This document shows positions 1 through 7,914 of a stretch of DNA of 64,000 nt, in pieces. Every line of letters begins with the position of its first letter. Position 1 is the first letter of the stretch. The notes under the pieces are model-generated. The model was not told the DNA's origin. It searched no databases and saw only the letters and a list, made by a program, of their open reading frames with translations. Made by a program: the position numbers and the translations under genes. Source of the DNA: Flavobacteriaceae bacterium UBA7302 (lineage in GTDB: Bacteria; Bacteroidota; Bacteroidia; Flavobacteriales; Flavobacteriaceae); the NCBI GenBank assembly GCA_002471825.1, contig DKQS01000006.1, positions 62,001 to 126,000 of the forward strand. The letters are read 5' to 3'.

Positions 1-1619
1 TTACAATCGCTTTGCCAATTCGGATTGCTACTTACCACAATCAAGGCCCATTTGTGCTCTTTTCCAGTGATATAGTCCACAATTCGTGCAGCTTCATCGT
101 CGTTGAATTGATCTAATGGATCTTCGAGGATGAGAATTTTTGGTTTTTTGATGATGGCTCTAGCCAAGATCAGCTTCTTCATTACGGTGTAGGACATTTG
201 CTTTCCTTCCGGATTGATAAAAGTTTCCAATCCATTGGGTTGCTCCTTCAAGAATGAAGTCAAACCTACCTTTTCCATAATGGCATAAATTTCACTGTCA
301 TCAACTTCCGTATTTCCAAATACCAAATTGTCGCGAATGGTACCTTCAAATGGTGTTTCGTCAGACAATGACATTCCCAATTGAGACCGATAATGATTCA
401 ATTGCAAGCTTTTGAGCGATAGATTGTTCACGAAAATATGACCGTTTGTAGGTTGAATTATTCCTGAAATCAATCGTAATAAGGTGGATTTACCTGCACC
501 ACTTTCTCCTTTTACCAATAATCTACTCGAGGAGTTGATTTTGAAAGAAATGTCTTCTAAAATGCTCCTTTCTCTATTGGCAACTGCATAAGTGACATGG
601 TCAAATTCAATCGAAAATTCGTCCTTAAACAAGGGCTTATCACCTGACTGAGGCTCCAATTGCTTGTCAACCACTTGGCCTAATTTCTCAATGGAAGTCA
701 ATACATCATAGAACGACTCCAACCCGATGATTAGTTTTTCTACAGAGGTAATGACCAAAAGGATGATGATTTCTGCCGCAACAAACTGACCAATATTCAT
801 TTCCTGATTCAATACCAATGCTCCACCAATGAGTAGTAGACTAGCTGTTACAACCACCTTAAAACCAATCATTTGAGAAAATTGAAGAATCAAAATCTTA
901 AAGTGATTTTCTCTGGCCTCTAAGTATTTACTTACAAGTTTGTCATTTTTGGAAATTGCTAAATTGGTGTTTCCAGACAATTTGAAACTTACTACAGTTC
1001 TTGCTACTTCCTGAATCCAGTGGGCCACTTTGTATTTGTTTTTGGATTCTAACAAACTGGTTTCCAAACCTTTCTTTGCGGTGAACTTAAATACGGTGTA
1101 AATCAAAGCAATCAAAAGAATACCGAAAATGATAAAGAAAGGGTGATAAAATGATAATAGAATCAATGCAAATACAATTTGAAGTACTGCTGTTGGTACG
1201 TCAATTAATATTTTAGAAAGTCCTTTCTGGATGGTAAGGGTATCAAAAAATCGATTGGCTAGCTCTGGTGGATAAAAATTGCGTAATTCCGTCATTTTTA
1301 TCTTCGGAAAACGATAACTCAATTCGAAAGAAGCTCGCATGAAGATTCTCTGCTGAATGGTTTCAATAATTCGTAACTGCATTAATTGGAGTCCGCCTGA
1401 AAAGATCACCCCAACGGTCACTACAATTACAAGAATTACCCAAGATGTAGAAACTTGAGCTCCTTGAATTAAATTGATAATGGCCTGAATACCTAGTGGT
1501 AACGATAGTGTTACTAAACCACTAAAGATGGCATAGTAGAATACTTGAAAAATATCTTTTTTCTCAAGTTTTACCAAACCTAGGAAACGCTGCCAAGGTG
1601 TTAGTTTGTTATTTTCCAT
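1..1619 (-). CDS. ABC exporter, membrane plus ATPase domains (3' end outside window)
   Basis: This half-size ABC exporter has an N-terminal transmembrane domain of about 300 residues followed by an ATPase domain. It has no N-terminal C39 peptidase domain. The start is the ATG at 1617-1619, overlapping the end of the upstream tetR by 11 bases, and the frame is still open at base 1. Walker A (G-E-S-G-A-G-K-S-T) is intact at residues 371-379. The rest of the ATPase site looks eroded: the LSGGQ signature position reads M-S-Y-T-V (475-479), the Walker B end reads E-D instead of D-E (499-500), and the H-loop His position is Ser (about 531). The family resembles HlyB/LktB-type type I secretion exporters. 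A membrane-fusion (HlyD) gene may follow beyond the window edge, but this is inference. The substrate is unknown. Confidence 0.85.
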   Translation of the reverse strand, partial: MENNKLTPWQRFLGLVKLEKKDIFQVFYYAIFSGLVTLSLPLGIQAIINLIQGAQVSTSWVILVIVVTVGVIFSGGLQLMQLRIIETIQQRIFMRASFELSYRFPKIKMTELRNFYPPELANRFFDTLTIQKGLSKILIDVPTAVLQIVFALILLSFYHPFFIIFGILLIALIYTVFKFTAKKGLETSLLESKNKYKVAHWIQEVARTVVSFKLSGNTNLAISKNDKLVSKYLEARENHFKILILQFSQMIGFKVVVTASLLLIGGALVLNQEMNIGQFVAAEIIILLVITSVEKLIIGLESFYDVLTSIEKLGQVVDKQLEPQSGDKPLFKDEFSIEFDHVTYAVANRERSILEDISFKINSSSRLLVKGESGAGKSTLLRLISGIIQPTNGHIFVNNLSLKSLQLNHYRSQLGMSLSDETPFEGTIRDNLVFGNTEVDDSEIYAIMEKVGLTSFLKEQPNGLETFINPEGKQMSYTVMKKLILARAIIKKPKILILEDPLDQFNDDEAARIVDYITGKEHKWALIVVSSNPNWQSDC

Positions 1620-2289
1620 CGATAAGAAGTTTTAAAACAAGGTCATTAAAAAAATCAGTTGGTGTTTCACCGTCTTTACAGTCGGTGATGGTTGGGAAGT
1701 GCTCTTTCAAATAGCACTGATGAAGTGCACCTTCTATTATGGTACTAGCTAAACTAAATCCATATTTATAATCTGGTTTGGCTTCAGTAATTATTTGCTG
1801 TAAACGCGTCACCAAACGCTTGTAAATCTCAAAGTACCCCTCTTTATTCTCAACATCTACCTCTTTGGTTAAAAAGGATTTAGAACTTTCATTTACAATA
1901 ATCTTGTAAAGAATCACTTCATTGATATGGGAGTACTTGCTGTCTTCCTTGGTCTCCCTGGTCACCACTTCAATGGCTTTTTCTAGTTTGTTCTTTTTGT
2001 CAGAAATACTAAAGGTTTCAATAACCAATTGATACTCCAACCAAGCCCAATACCAAGAGGTTAGGTATAATAGTAGTTTGTGCTTGCTCTCGAAATATCG
2101 GTAAATGGAACTTTCGTTAGAACCAATTTTAGCACCTAGTTTTTTAAACGTAAAGTTTTCAAAACCAATTTCTTGTAGCAATAAAATACTGTGCTTGATG
2201 ATTTTCTTCCCTAGCTCAGAAGTCTCTGGATCTTTGATATAAATTTTAGAAGGGACAGAAATTTTTAAAACGGATAATAACTCTTTCAC
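1609..2289 (-). CDS. TetR/AcrR-family transcriptional regulator
   Basis: The protein has 226 residues. The N-terminal helix-turn-helix lies at about residues 28-75 (Leu-Gly-Lys-Lys-Ile-Ile-Lys through the Ser-Ser-Ile-Tyr-Arg-Tyr-Phe recognition-helix motif), and a variable helical ligand domain follows. It is the first gene of a two-gene unit with the ABC exporter, whose start codon lies inside the end of this gene, so it probably controls that exporter and itself. The upstream region has a TAnnTTTG -7 box at 2312-2319 and a 13-base palindrome next to it, as expected for autoregulation. The inducer is unknown. Confidence 0.88.
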   Translation of the reverse strand: MKELLSVLKISVPSKIYIKDPETSELGKKIIKHSILLLQEIGFENFTFKKLGAKIGSNESSIYRYFESKHKLLLYLTSWYWAWLEYQLVIETFSISDKKNKLEKAIEVVTRETKEDSKYSHINEVILYKIIVNESSKSFLTKEVDVENKEGYFEIYKRLVTRLQQIITEAKPDYKYGFSLASTIIEGALHQCYLKEHFPTITDCKDGETPTDFFNDLVLKLLIDGK

Positions 2290-2311
2290 TTGCTTCTTAC
2301 TTATTATACCG

Positions 2312-2319
2312 CAAATATA
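2312..2319 (-). promoter_or_regulatory. -7 promoter element of the tetR-ABC unit
   Basis: Read on the minus strand the octamer is TATATTTG, an exact match to the Bacteroidetes -7 consensus TAnnTTTG. It lies 22 bases upstream of the tetR start codon. No convincing -33 TTG was found at the usual spacing. Confidence 0.5.
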
Positions 2320-2355
2320 ATAGTAATACTATCAATTGAAAAAAGGAATACTATC
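2320..2355. promoter_or_regulatory. Probable TetR operator: 13-base palindrome plus repeated half-site
   Basis: ATAGTA-A-TACTAT (2320-2332) is a perfect inverted repeat that abuts the -7 box. The half-site AATACTATC occurs at 2325-2333 and again at 2347-2355, 22 bases apart, about two helical turns. Position and symmetry suit autorepression by the adjacent TetR protein. This is an inference, not a matched known operator. Confidence 0.45.
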
Positions 2356-2398
2356 TTTTTAAGGTTTTTTTAACAATAAGAATCTTGAAGAAAATCCT

Positions 2399-3457
2399 TT
2401 ATGAATTGTAGAAGTGAAGGCTTTCTTTGATGTTTTTTGTTGTTGCCTGACAATCAATTTTAAAGCTTTCCAAATTATTTAAAAGTACGAAGTTGGTTTG
2501 ACCTTTTTTATTTTTCTTATCGTGTTTTAGTAACGATAGAATCGCATCAAAATCCTTCTCAACAAGCGTAATTTTTTTAAATATTGTCAGAATATCAGTT
2601 TTGATCAGCTCAACGGTATCCAAAGGCATTCCCAATACTTGGTGTGATAAATAAGCTTCACAAATCATACCAATAGCAATGGCCTCTCCATGAGTAAGAC
2701 TCTCTTTGTCTTCCGATTCAAGGTAAAACGATTCGATGGCATGTCCAATCGTATGTCCGTAATTCAAAACCTTTCGCAAGTGACCCTCCTTTGGATCTTC
2801 TAGCACCACCTCATTTTTTATGTTAATGGACTTGTAAATGACTTCTTCAATATTTGAATCATCAAGTTGATGAACTGCTTCCAACAAACTCTTATCATAG
2901 GTCAAAGCATATTTGATGACCTCTGCCAAACCTGAGGTGAAATCCCGTTCATTCAAAGTTTTCAAATACTTTCGATCAATAATTACTAGTTGCGGATTGG
3001 CAAAAACACCGATTTGGTTTTTCAATACACCTAAATCAACCCCTGTTTTACCGCCAACCGAGGCATCTACCATAGCAAGTAAGGTAGTTGGGATATTGAT
3101 AAAGTCAATTCCCCTTTTAAAACAAGAGGCCACAAATCCGCCTAAATCCGTAATCACACCACCACCAAGAGTCAATAGCAGACTTTTTCGATCGCCACCA
3201 AGCTCAGTGATGGCATTCCACACCCCAATGCAGGTATCAATATTTTTGAATTCTTCGCCCGGATCAATTTCAATCACCTCTACCGGAATGTCTACCTCTA
3301 ACTTGGTAATGAATCTGGGGTAGCAATGTTCAAAAGTGTTTTCGTCTACCAGAATGAAGAGTTTTGAGTAGTCGTTTTTCTCAATAAAATCATTCATGGA
3401 TTGATAGGCATCAAATCCAAATTCAACATTGTAAGTAGCGGCTTGTATCGCGGTCAT
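2399..3457 (-). CDS. aroB: 3-dehydroquinate synthase
   Basis: AroB carries out the second step of the shikimate pathway, converting DAHP to 3-dehydroquinate with NAD and a divalent metal. The length (352 residues) is typical. The NAD-binding glycine stretch G-G-G-V-I-T-D-L-G-G-F is followed by the substrate and metal segments (V-G-G-K-T-G-V-D, L-N-Y-G-H-T-I-G-H-A and H-G-E-A-I-A-I-G-M), which contain the metal ligands Glu and His. It is transcribed divergently from the proline dehydrogenase gene, with 90 bases between the starts. The rest of the shikimate pathway is not in the window. Confidence 0.96.
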   Translation of the reverse strand: MTAIQAATYNVEFGFDAYQSMNDFIEKNDYSKLFILVDENTFEHCYPRFITKLEVDIPVEVIEIDPGEEFKNIDTCIGVWNAITELGGDRKSLLLTLGGGVITDLGGFVASCFKRGIDFINIPTTLLAMVDASVGGKTGVDLGVLKNQIGVFANPQLVIIDRKYLKTLNERDFTSGLAEVIKYALTYDKSLLEAVHQLDDSNIEEVIYKSINIKNEVVLEDPKEGHLRKVLNYGHTIGHAIESFYLESEDKESLTHGEAIAIGMICEAYLSHQVLGMPLDTVELIKTDILTIFKKITLVEKDFDAILSLLKHDKKNKKGQTNFVLLNNLESFKIDCQATTKNIKESLHFYNS

Positions 3458-3521
3458 TCAAAAAATAATATTTCCCAAAATAACTGCATTTTTTTTAAAA
3501 AAACTAATGTGTCTATTTACT

Positions 3522-3529
3522 TATCTTTG
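3522..3529 (+). promoter_or_regulatory. -7 promoter element for proline dehydrogenase
   Basis: TATCTTTG matches the TAnnTTTG consensus exactly and lies 18 bases upstream of the ATG at 3548, so the 5' untranslated region would be very short. The -33 region holds only a T-run. Confidence 0.55.
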
Positions 3530-3547
3530 CTTTGAAAAACGTAGAAA

Positions 3548-4711
3548 ATGAAATTATTTGACAACACAGAAACGGCATTTGCATTAAAGTCTGATTCCCA
3601 GTTAGAAAGAGCTTATTTTTTGTTTAGAATGATCCAAAATGAACCTATGGTACGCATAGGAACTGCGGTTACAAATTTTGCTTTGAAAGCACATTTGCCT
3701 GTTGAAGGATTGATTCGTTCTACGGTTTTTGATCATTTCTGTGGTGGAGTGACGGAGGAAGATTGTCTTCCGATCATCAAAAACATGCACGAAAATGGAA
3801 ATGTTCACAGTGTCCTTGATTATTCAGTAGAAGGCAAAGAAGAGGAAGCTAGTTTCGATAGTGCCCTCGAAAAGATTTTGAAAATCATTCAATTCTGCGA
3901 AGAAAAACAGTCCATTCCTTTTGCGGTTTTCAAACCAACCGGATTCGGGCGCTTTGCGCTCTATCAAAAAATTTCCGAAGGAAAGGAATTAACCGAGGAT
4001 GAACATGAGGAATGGAAAAGGGTAGTGGCTCGTTTCCACAAGGTGTGTAATCTGGCCAAGAAAAAGGACGTTCCTGTATTGATTGACGCCGAAGAAAGCT
4101 GGATGCAGGATGCTGCGGATTGGTTGATCGAAGATTTGATGGAAATGTATAATAAAGACAAGGCCATTATTTTCAATACCCTTCAGATGTATCGTCATGA
4201 TCGGTTGGATTACCTCAAGAAATTAAAAGCCAAAGCCAATGAAAAAGATTTCTATATCGGAATGAAAGTAGTTCGCGGTGCCTATATGGAAAAAGAACGA
4301 GAGCGTGCCGCAGAAATGGGCTATCCTTCACCAATTTGTAAAGACAAACAAGCCACTGACGAGAATTATGATGCCGCCATCAATTACATGATGGAGCAAC
4401 CAAAAATGGCCATTTTTGCCGGTACCCACAATGAGAATAGTTCGTATTTATTAATGGAACTGGCAGATAAATACAAGATTGACAAAGATGACAAACGTTT
4501 GTGGTTCGGACAATTATTCGGAATGAGCGACCACATCAGTTATAATTTGGCAAAAGAAGGCTATAATGTTGCAAAATACTTACCTTTCGGACCTGTGAGA
4601 GATGTTATGCCGTATTTGATTCGTAGAGCTGAAGAGAATACATCTGTTGCGGGACAAACAAGTAGGGAGTTGAACCTACTGAAAACAGAAAGGAAACGCA
4701 GAAAGCTCTAA
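3548..4711 (+). CDS. Proline dehydrogenase (monofunctional, FAD)
   Basis: The enzyme oxidises L-proline to pyrroline-5-carboxylate and passes electrons to FAD and then the quinone pool, at the inner membrane. The 387-residue protein has the beta-alpha barrel signatures of the PutA/PRODH family: K-V-V-R-G-A-Y-M-E-K-E-R, the Q-L-F-G-M-S-D-H segment, and the C-terminal Y-L-P-F-G-P-V-R-D-V-M-P-Y-L-I-R-R-A-E-E-N. This last segment contains the paired Arg residues that bind the proline carboxylate. There is no P5C dehydrogenase domain, so it resembles mitochondrial PRODH more than bifunctional PutA. A small LETM1-like gene starts 3 bases after its stop. Confidence 0.94.
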   Translation: MKLFDNTETAFALKSDSQLERAYFLFRMIQNEPMVRIGTAVTNFALKAHLPVEGLIRSTVFDHFCGGVTEEDCLPIIKNMHENGNVHSVLDYSVEGKEEEASFDSALEKILKIIQFCEEKQSIPFAVFKPTGFGRFALYQKISEGKELTEDEHEEWKRVVARFHKVCNLAKKKDVPVLIDAEESWMQDAADWLIEDLMEMYNKDKAIIFNTLQMYRHDRLDYLKKLKAKANEKDFYIGMKVVRGAYMEKERERAAEMGYPSPICKDKQATDENYDAAINYMMEQPKMAIFAGTHNENSSYLLMELADKYKIDKDDKRLWFGQLFGMSDHISYNLAKEGYNVAKYLPFGPVRDVMPYLIRRAEENTSVAGQTSRELNLLKTERKRRKL

Positions 4712-4714
4712 CTA

Positions 4715-5014
4715 ATGAATGCCAAAGTAGAAGAAATACGCTTACTACTTGTCAAAAATCAAAAGCGCCTCGCCCAAGAATTAAAGCAAAGTAAAGAAGC
4801 CGTGCGCCTTATTAAAAAGGCAACGCATTCTTCCTTGAATGCTGAGGAAAAGGAATTGATTAAAATTCAATTGCTAGATATTTGTAAGGCCATTCCGGCC
4901 CTCGCTGTTTTTTTACTTCCGGGCGGAGCATTGCTACTACCATTGCTTATCAAACTAATTCCGGATATCTTACCATCGGCCTTTCAAGACGATCCGAAAG
5001 AAGATTTTCAGTAG
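4715..5014 (+). CDS. Small LETM1-like protein
   Basis: This 99-residue protein has a Lys/Glu-rich helical first half. Its second half (about 56-92) is hydrophobic with the pattern I-P-A-L-A-V-F-L-L-P-G-G-A-L-L-L-P-L-L-I-K, followed by F/I-P-D-I-L-P-S-A-F-Q. That tail resembles the core of the LETM1 family, where a membrane-adjacent segment ends in L-F-P-N-M-L-P-S-T-F. Its start is 3 bases after the proline dehydrogenase stop, so the two are almost certainly co-transcribed. In eukaryotes LETM1 is a mitochondrial inner-membrane protein linked to cation exchange and ribosome binding. The role of such short bacterial homologues is unknown, and no function is claimed. Confidence 0.75.
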   Translation: MNAKVEEIRLLLVKNQKRLAQELKQSKEAVRLIKKATHSSLNAEEKELIKIQLLDICKAIPALAVFLLPGGALLLPLLIKLIPDILPSAFQDDPKEDFQ

Positions 5015-5022
5015 AAACTACC

Positions 5023-5051
5023 TTGATATCTTAAATTATAAACTACTTTTG
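5023..5051 (+). promoter_or_regulatory. typA promoter (TTG-N18-TAnnTTTG)
   Basis: The -33 TTG at 5023-5025 and the -7 box TACTTTTG at 5044-5051 are 18 bases apart, a good Bacteroidetes promoter. The typA ATG is at 5074, giving a leader of about 16 bases. Confidence 0.6.
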
Positions 5052-5073
5052 CACGAAATTTAAGCAGAAGTTC

Positions 5074-6840
5074 ATGCAGTCTATTAGAAATATTGCCATC
5101 ATTGCCCACGTAGATCACGGAAAAACGACTTTGGTCGACAAGATTATCGATCAAGCTAAAATTCTTGATGATCGTAAGGAACGCACTGAGTTGTTGTTAG
5201 ATAACAACGATTTAGAGCGCGAACGCGGAATTACCATTTTATCCAAAAACGTAGCGGTAAATTACAAGGGAGTAAAAATCAATGTCATTGATACTCCTGG
5301 TCACGCCGATTTTGGAGGCGAAGTAGAACGCGTTTTAAAAATGGCTGATGGGGTACTATTATTGGTAGATGCCTTTGAAGGACCTATGCCACAAACTCGT
5401 TTTGTATTGGGGAAAGCCATTGAGCTTGGCTTAAAACCAATTGTGGTGATTAATAAGGTAGATAAGGAGAACTGTACACCTGATTTGGTGCATGAAAAAG
5501 TGTTTGATTTGATGTTTGCTTTGGATGCTACAGAAGATCAATTAGACTTTACCACGATTTATGGATCGGCCAAACAAGGTTGGATGAGTGAAGATTGGCA
5601 AGCTCCAACAGATAATATCATTCCACTGTTAGATGCAGTGGTTGACGTGATTCCAGAGGCTCCTTACCGAAAAGGAACGGTTCAAATGCAGATTACTTCA
5701 TTGGATTATTCTTCTTTTACGGGAAGAATTGCCATTGGAAGGGTATATCGTGGCGATCTAGAACAGAATAAAGATTATGCGCTTTGTAAAGCCGATGGTA
5801 CCACTAAAAAAGTACGCATCAAGGAATTGCACGTTTTTGAAGGAATGGGTAAGGCCAAAGTGGATTCCGTAGCTAGTGGAGATATCTGTGCGATTACTGG
5901 AATTGAAGATTTCGAAATTGGTGATACCATTGCCGATTTAGAAAATCCAGAGGAGCTGCCAAGAATTAAAGTTGATCAACCCACCATGAGTATGTTATTT
6001 ACCATCAACAACTCACCATTCTTTGGTAAGGAAGGTAAATTTGTTACTTCTCGCCATTTGAGAGATCGATTGTTCAAGGAAATGGAGAAGAACTTGGCGT
6101 TGCGTGTAGATGAGACCGAATCTGAAGACAAATTCAATGTTTTCGGAAGAGGAGTATTGCACTTATCGGTATTGATTGAAACCATGCGACGAGAAGGTTA
6201 CGAGCTTCAAGTTGGGCGACCACAAGTGATTATTAGAGATATTGACGGTGTAAAATCTGAACCTTACGAAGTATTAACCATTGACGTTCCGGAGGAAGTG
6301 GCTTCGAAGGCCATCAACCTTGTTACCTTAAGAAAAGGCGATTTATTGGTGATGGAGCCCAAAGGCGATTTGCAACACCTAGAATTCAGCATTCCTTCAA
6401 GAGGATTGATCGGATTGCGTAATAAAATTCTAACGGCTACGGCTGGACAGGCAATTATCAATCATAGATTCTCAGAATACGGACCTTACAAAGGAGATTT
6501 CTCTGATGAAGTAAAAGGAGCTATTGTTTCTGCCGAAACAGGGAAAGCTACTGGTTACGCCATCGATAGATTGCAAGATAGAGGACGTTTCTTTATCGAC
6601 CCGAATCAGGAGATCTATAAAGGTCAAGTTGTTGGAGAAAACTCTAAAAACGATGACTTGGCGGTGAATTTGATCAAAGGAAAGAAATTGACCAACGTGA
6701 GAGCTGCTGGTTCAGATGACGGCTTAAAAATCGCTCCAAAAATCGACTTTTCCTTAGAAGAATGTATGGAATATATCAAGGATGATGAATACCTTGAGAT
6801 TACTCCAGAGAATTTAAGAATGCGAAAGATTAATTTTTAG
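5074..6840 (+). CDS. typA: Ribosome-associated GTPase TypA/BipA
   Basis: TypA is a translational GTPase that binds 70S ribosomes and helps assembly or translation under cold and other stress. The protein has 588 residues, close to the usual 600-610. G1 A-H-V-D-H-G-K-T-T is at residues 11-19, then the E-R-G-I-T-I switch, G3 D-T-P-G-H-A-D-F and G4 N-K-V-D follow, all intact. EF-G-like domains II, III and V and the TypA-specific C-terminal domain come next (G-L-R-N-K-I-L-T-A-T-A-G). The intact G motifs contrast with the EF-G paralogue at 58.9-61 kb. It is monocistronic with its own promoter. Confidence 0.96.
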   Translation: MQSIRNIAIIAHVDHGKTTLVDKIIDQAKILDDRKERTELLLDNNDLERERGITILSKNVAVNYKGVKINVIDTPGHADFGGEVERVLKMADGVLLLVDAFEGPMPQTRFVLGKAIELGLKPIVVINKVDKENCTPDLVHEKVFDLMFALDATEDQLDFTTIYGSAKQGWMSEDWQAPTDNIIPLLDAVVDVIPEAPYRKGTVQMQITSLDYSSFTGRIAIGRVYRGDLEQNKDYALCKADGTTKKVRIKELHVFEGMGKAKVDSVASGDICAITGIEDFEIGDTIADLENPEELPRIKVDQPTMSMLFTINNSPFFGKEGKFVTSRHLRDRLFKEMEKNLALRVDETESEDKFNVFGRGVLHLSVLIETMRREGYELQVGRPQVIIRDIDGVKSEPYEVLTIDVPEEVASKAINLVTLRKGDLLVMEPKGDLQHLEFSIPSRGLIGLRNKILTATAGQAIINHRFSEYGPYKGDFSDEVKGAIVSAETGKATGYAIDRLQDRGRFFIDPNQEIYKGQVVGENSKNDDLAVNLIKGKKLTNVRAAGSDDGLKIAPKIDFSLEECMEYIKDDEYLEITPENLRMRKINF

Positions 6841-6849
6841 AAACTTTTA

Positions 6850-6882
6850 TTTGCATTTTAAATAAATAATCACATAACTTTG
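6850..6882 (+). promoter_or_regulatory. Promoter of the histidine operon
   Basis: TTTG at 6850-6853 and TAACTTTG at 6875-6882 (exact TAnnTTTG) are 21 bases apart. Transcription should start about 6-8 bases downstream of the -7 box, near 6888-6891, almost on the ATG of the leader peptide at 6891. Confidence 0.65.
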
Positions 6883-6890
6883 CTTCGTAA

Positions 6891-6950
6891 ATGAAAGGAA
6901 ATAACACTCATACACATCATCATTCAATCACTTGCTCTCAAGCGATTTAG
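6891..6950 (+). CDS. His leader peptide (19 residues)
   Basis: A short reading frame of ATG, 18 further codons and TAG encodes M-K-G-N-N-T-H-T-H-H-H-S-I-T-C-S-Q-A-I. Four of residues 7-11 are His (codons at 6909-6911 and 6915-6923), far above chance. It lies between the his promoter and a strong terminator that precedes hisG, the position of a classic attenuator leader. Low charged His-tRNA would stall the ribosome on these codons, while plentiful tRNA would let it reach the stop codon. No Shine-Dalgarno sequence is seen, and the leader transcript may be nearly leaderless. Confidence 0.85.
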   Translation: MKGNNTHTHHHSITCSQAI

Positions 6951-6997
6951 ATATGTGTTGATTATTATCAAAATATACAAAAACCCGTTTGAGACCA
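6933..6997 (+). promoter_or_regulatory. Attenuator antiterminator pairing of the his operon
   Basis: Bases 6933-6944 (TGCTCTCAAGCG) can pair with 6986-6997 (CGTTTGAGACCA): 10 Watson-Crick pairs, one G-U pair and one C-C mismatch. The downstream partner is the 5' arm and loop of the terminator, so the two structures exclude each other. The upstream partner lies in the last codons of the leader peptide, just past the His codons. It would be free when a ribosome stalls on His and covered when the ribosome reaches the stop codon. This was worked out by hand. Confidence 0.75.
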
Positions 6998-7013
6998 TCA
7001 AATGGGTTTTTTT
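6979..7013 (+). terminator. Intrinsic terminator of the his attenuator
   Basis: The 5' arm 6979-6992 (A-run, CCC, G, TTTGA) pairs with 6998-7011 (TCAAA, T, GGG, T-run) around a five-base loop at 6993-6997. One G-U pair is included. A run of seven T follows GGG. It sits 42 bases upstream of hisG, so it would stop transcription of the whole operon when histidine is plentiful. Confidence 0.88.
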
Positions 7014-7055
7014 AGTTCTAAGACACATTGATGGTTGAAGATTAAAAATTACGAA

Positions 7056-7913
7056 ATGACAAAACTTAGAATTGCAATCCAGAAATCTGGAAGATTAAAT
7101 GAAGACTCCTTAGGAATTATCAAAAACTGCGGTATCTCTATTGATAATGGTAAGGATCAGTTAAAAGCTTCCGCCCGTAACTTTCCACTTGAGATTTTTT
7201 ATTTGAGAAATGGTGATATTCCACAATACCTCAGAGATGGCGTGGTTGATATTGCCATCATCGGAGAAAATGTGCTAATTGAAAAAGGCGAGGATATCGC
7301 TTTTGTAGAGCGACTAGGTTTCTCCAAATGTAAAGTTTCTTTGGCCGTTCCAAAGGATGTTGATTATGACGGAATGGAATATTTCTCCACAAGAAAGATC
7401 GCGACATCCTATCCGAATACAGTGAAGAAATTCTTCAGTGAAAAGGGCATCAAGACCGATATTCACATCATTAACGGATCTGTAGAAATTGCACCAAATA
7501 TCGGATTGGCAGACGGAATTTGCGATATCGTATCTTCAGGAAGCACACTATTCAAGAACAATTTGAAGGAGGTTGAGGTGCTATTAAAATCCGAAGCTGT
7601 GTTAGCAGTTTCTCCTCAAATTTCAGAAGAAGCTCAGAAAATTCTAGACAAACTGCAGTTCAGAATTAAATCGGTATTAAAAGGAAGAAATTCCAAATAT
7701 GTCTTATTAAACGCCCCGAATGATAAATTAGAAGAGATTATTAATGTACTTCCTGGCATGAGAAGTCCGACCGTATTGCCTTTGGCAGAAGAAGGATGGA
7801 GTTCGGTGCACTCAGTGATTAGTAAAGATCAATTCTGGGAAATAATTGACGAATTAAAGGCCAAGGGGGCTGAGGGAATTTTGGTATGTCCAATTGAAAA
7901 AATGGTGTTGTAA
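7056..7913 (+). CDS. hisG: ATP phosphoribosyltransferase, long form
   Basis: HisG catalyses the first, feedback-controlled step of histidine synthesis: ATP + PRPP to phosphoribosyl-ATP. The 285-residue length shows the long (hexameric) form with a C-terminal ACT-like regulatory domain (about 210-285), which does not need HisZ. The N-terminus M-T-K-L-R-I-A-I-Q-K-S-G-R-L and the segment with A-D-G-I-C-D-I-V-S-S-G-S-T-L (PRPP binding) are characteristic. The ATG at 7056 was chosen over an in-frame TTG at 7035 because it gives the conserved N-terminus. It is the first structural gene after the attenuator. Confidence 0.96.
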   Translation: MTKLRIAIQKSGRLNEDSLGIIKNCGISIDNGKDQLKASARNFPLEIFYLRNGDIPQYLRDGVVDIAIIGENVLIEKGEDIAFVERLGFSKCKVSLAVPKDVDYDGMEYFSTRKIATSYPNTVKKFFSEKGIKTDIHIINGSVEIAPNIGLADGICDIVSSGSTLFKNNLKEVEVLLKSEAVLAVSPQISEEAQKILDKLQFRIKSVLKGRNSKYVLLNAPNDKLEEIINVLPGMRSPTVLPLAEEGWSSVHSVISKDQFWEIIDELKAKGAEGILVCPIEKMVL

Positions 7914-7914
7914 G

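Noticed and set aside
6891..7013. T-box or riboswitch in front of hisG
   Set aside because: There is no T-box sequence or specifier arrangement; the coding leader with a His run explains the region better.
7035..7055. TTG start for hisG at 7035
   Set aside because: The added seven residues are not part of the conserved HisG N-terminus, and the ATG at 7056 fits the family.
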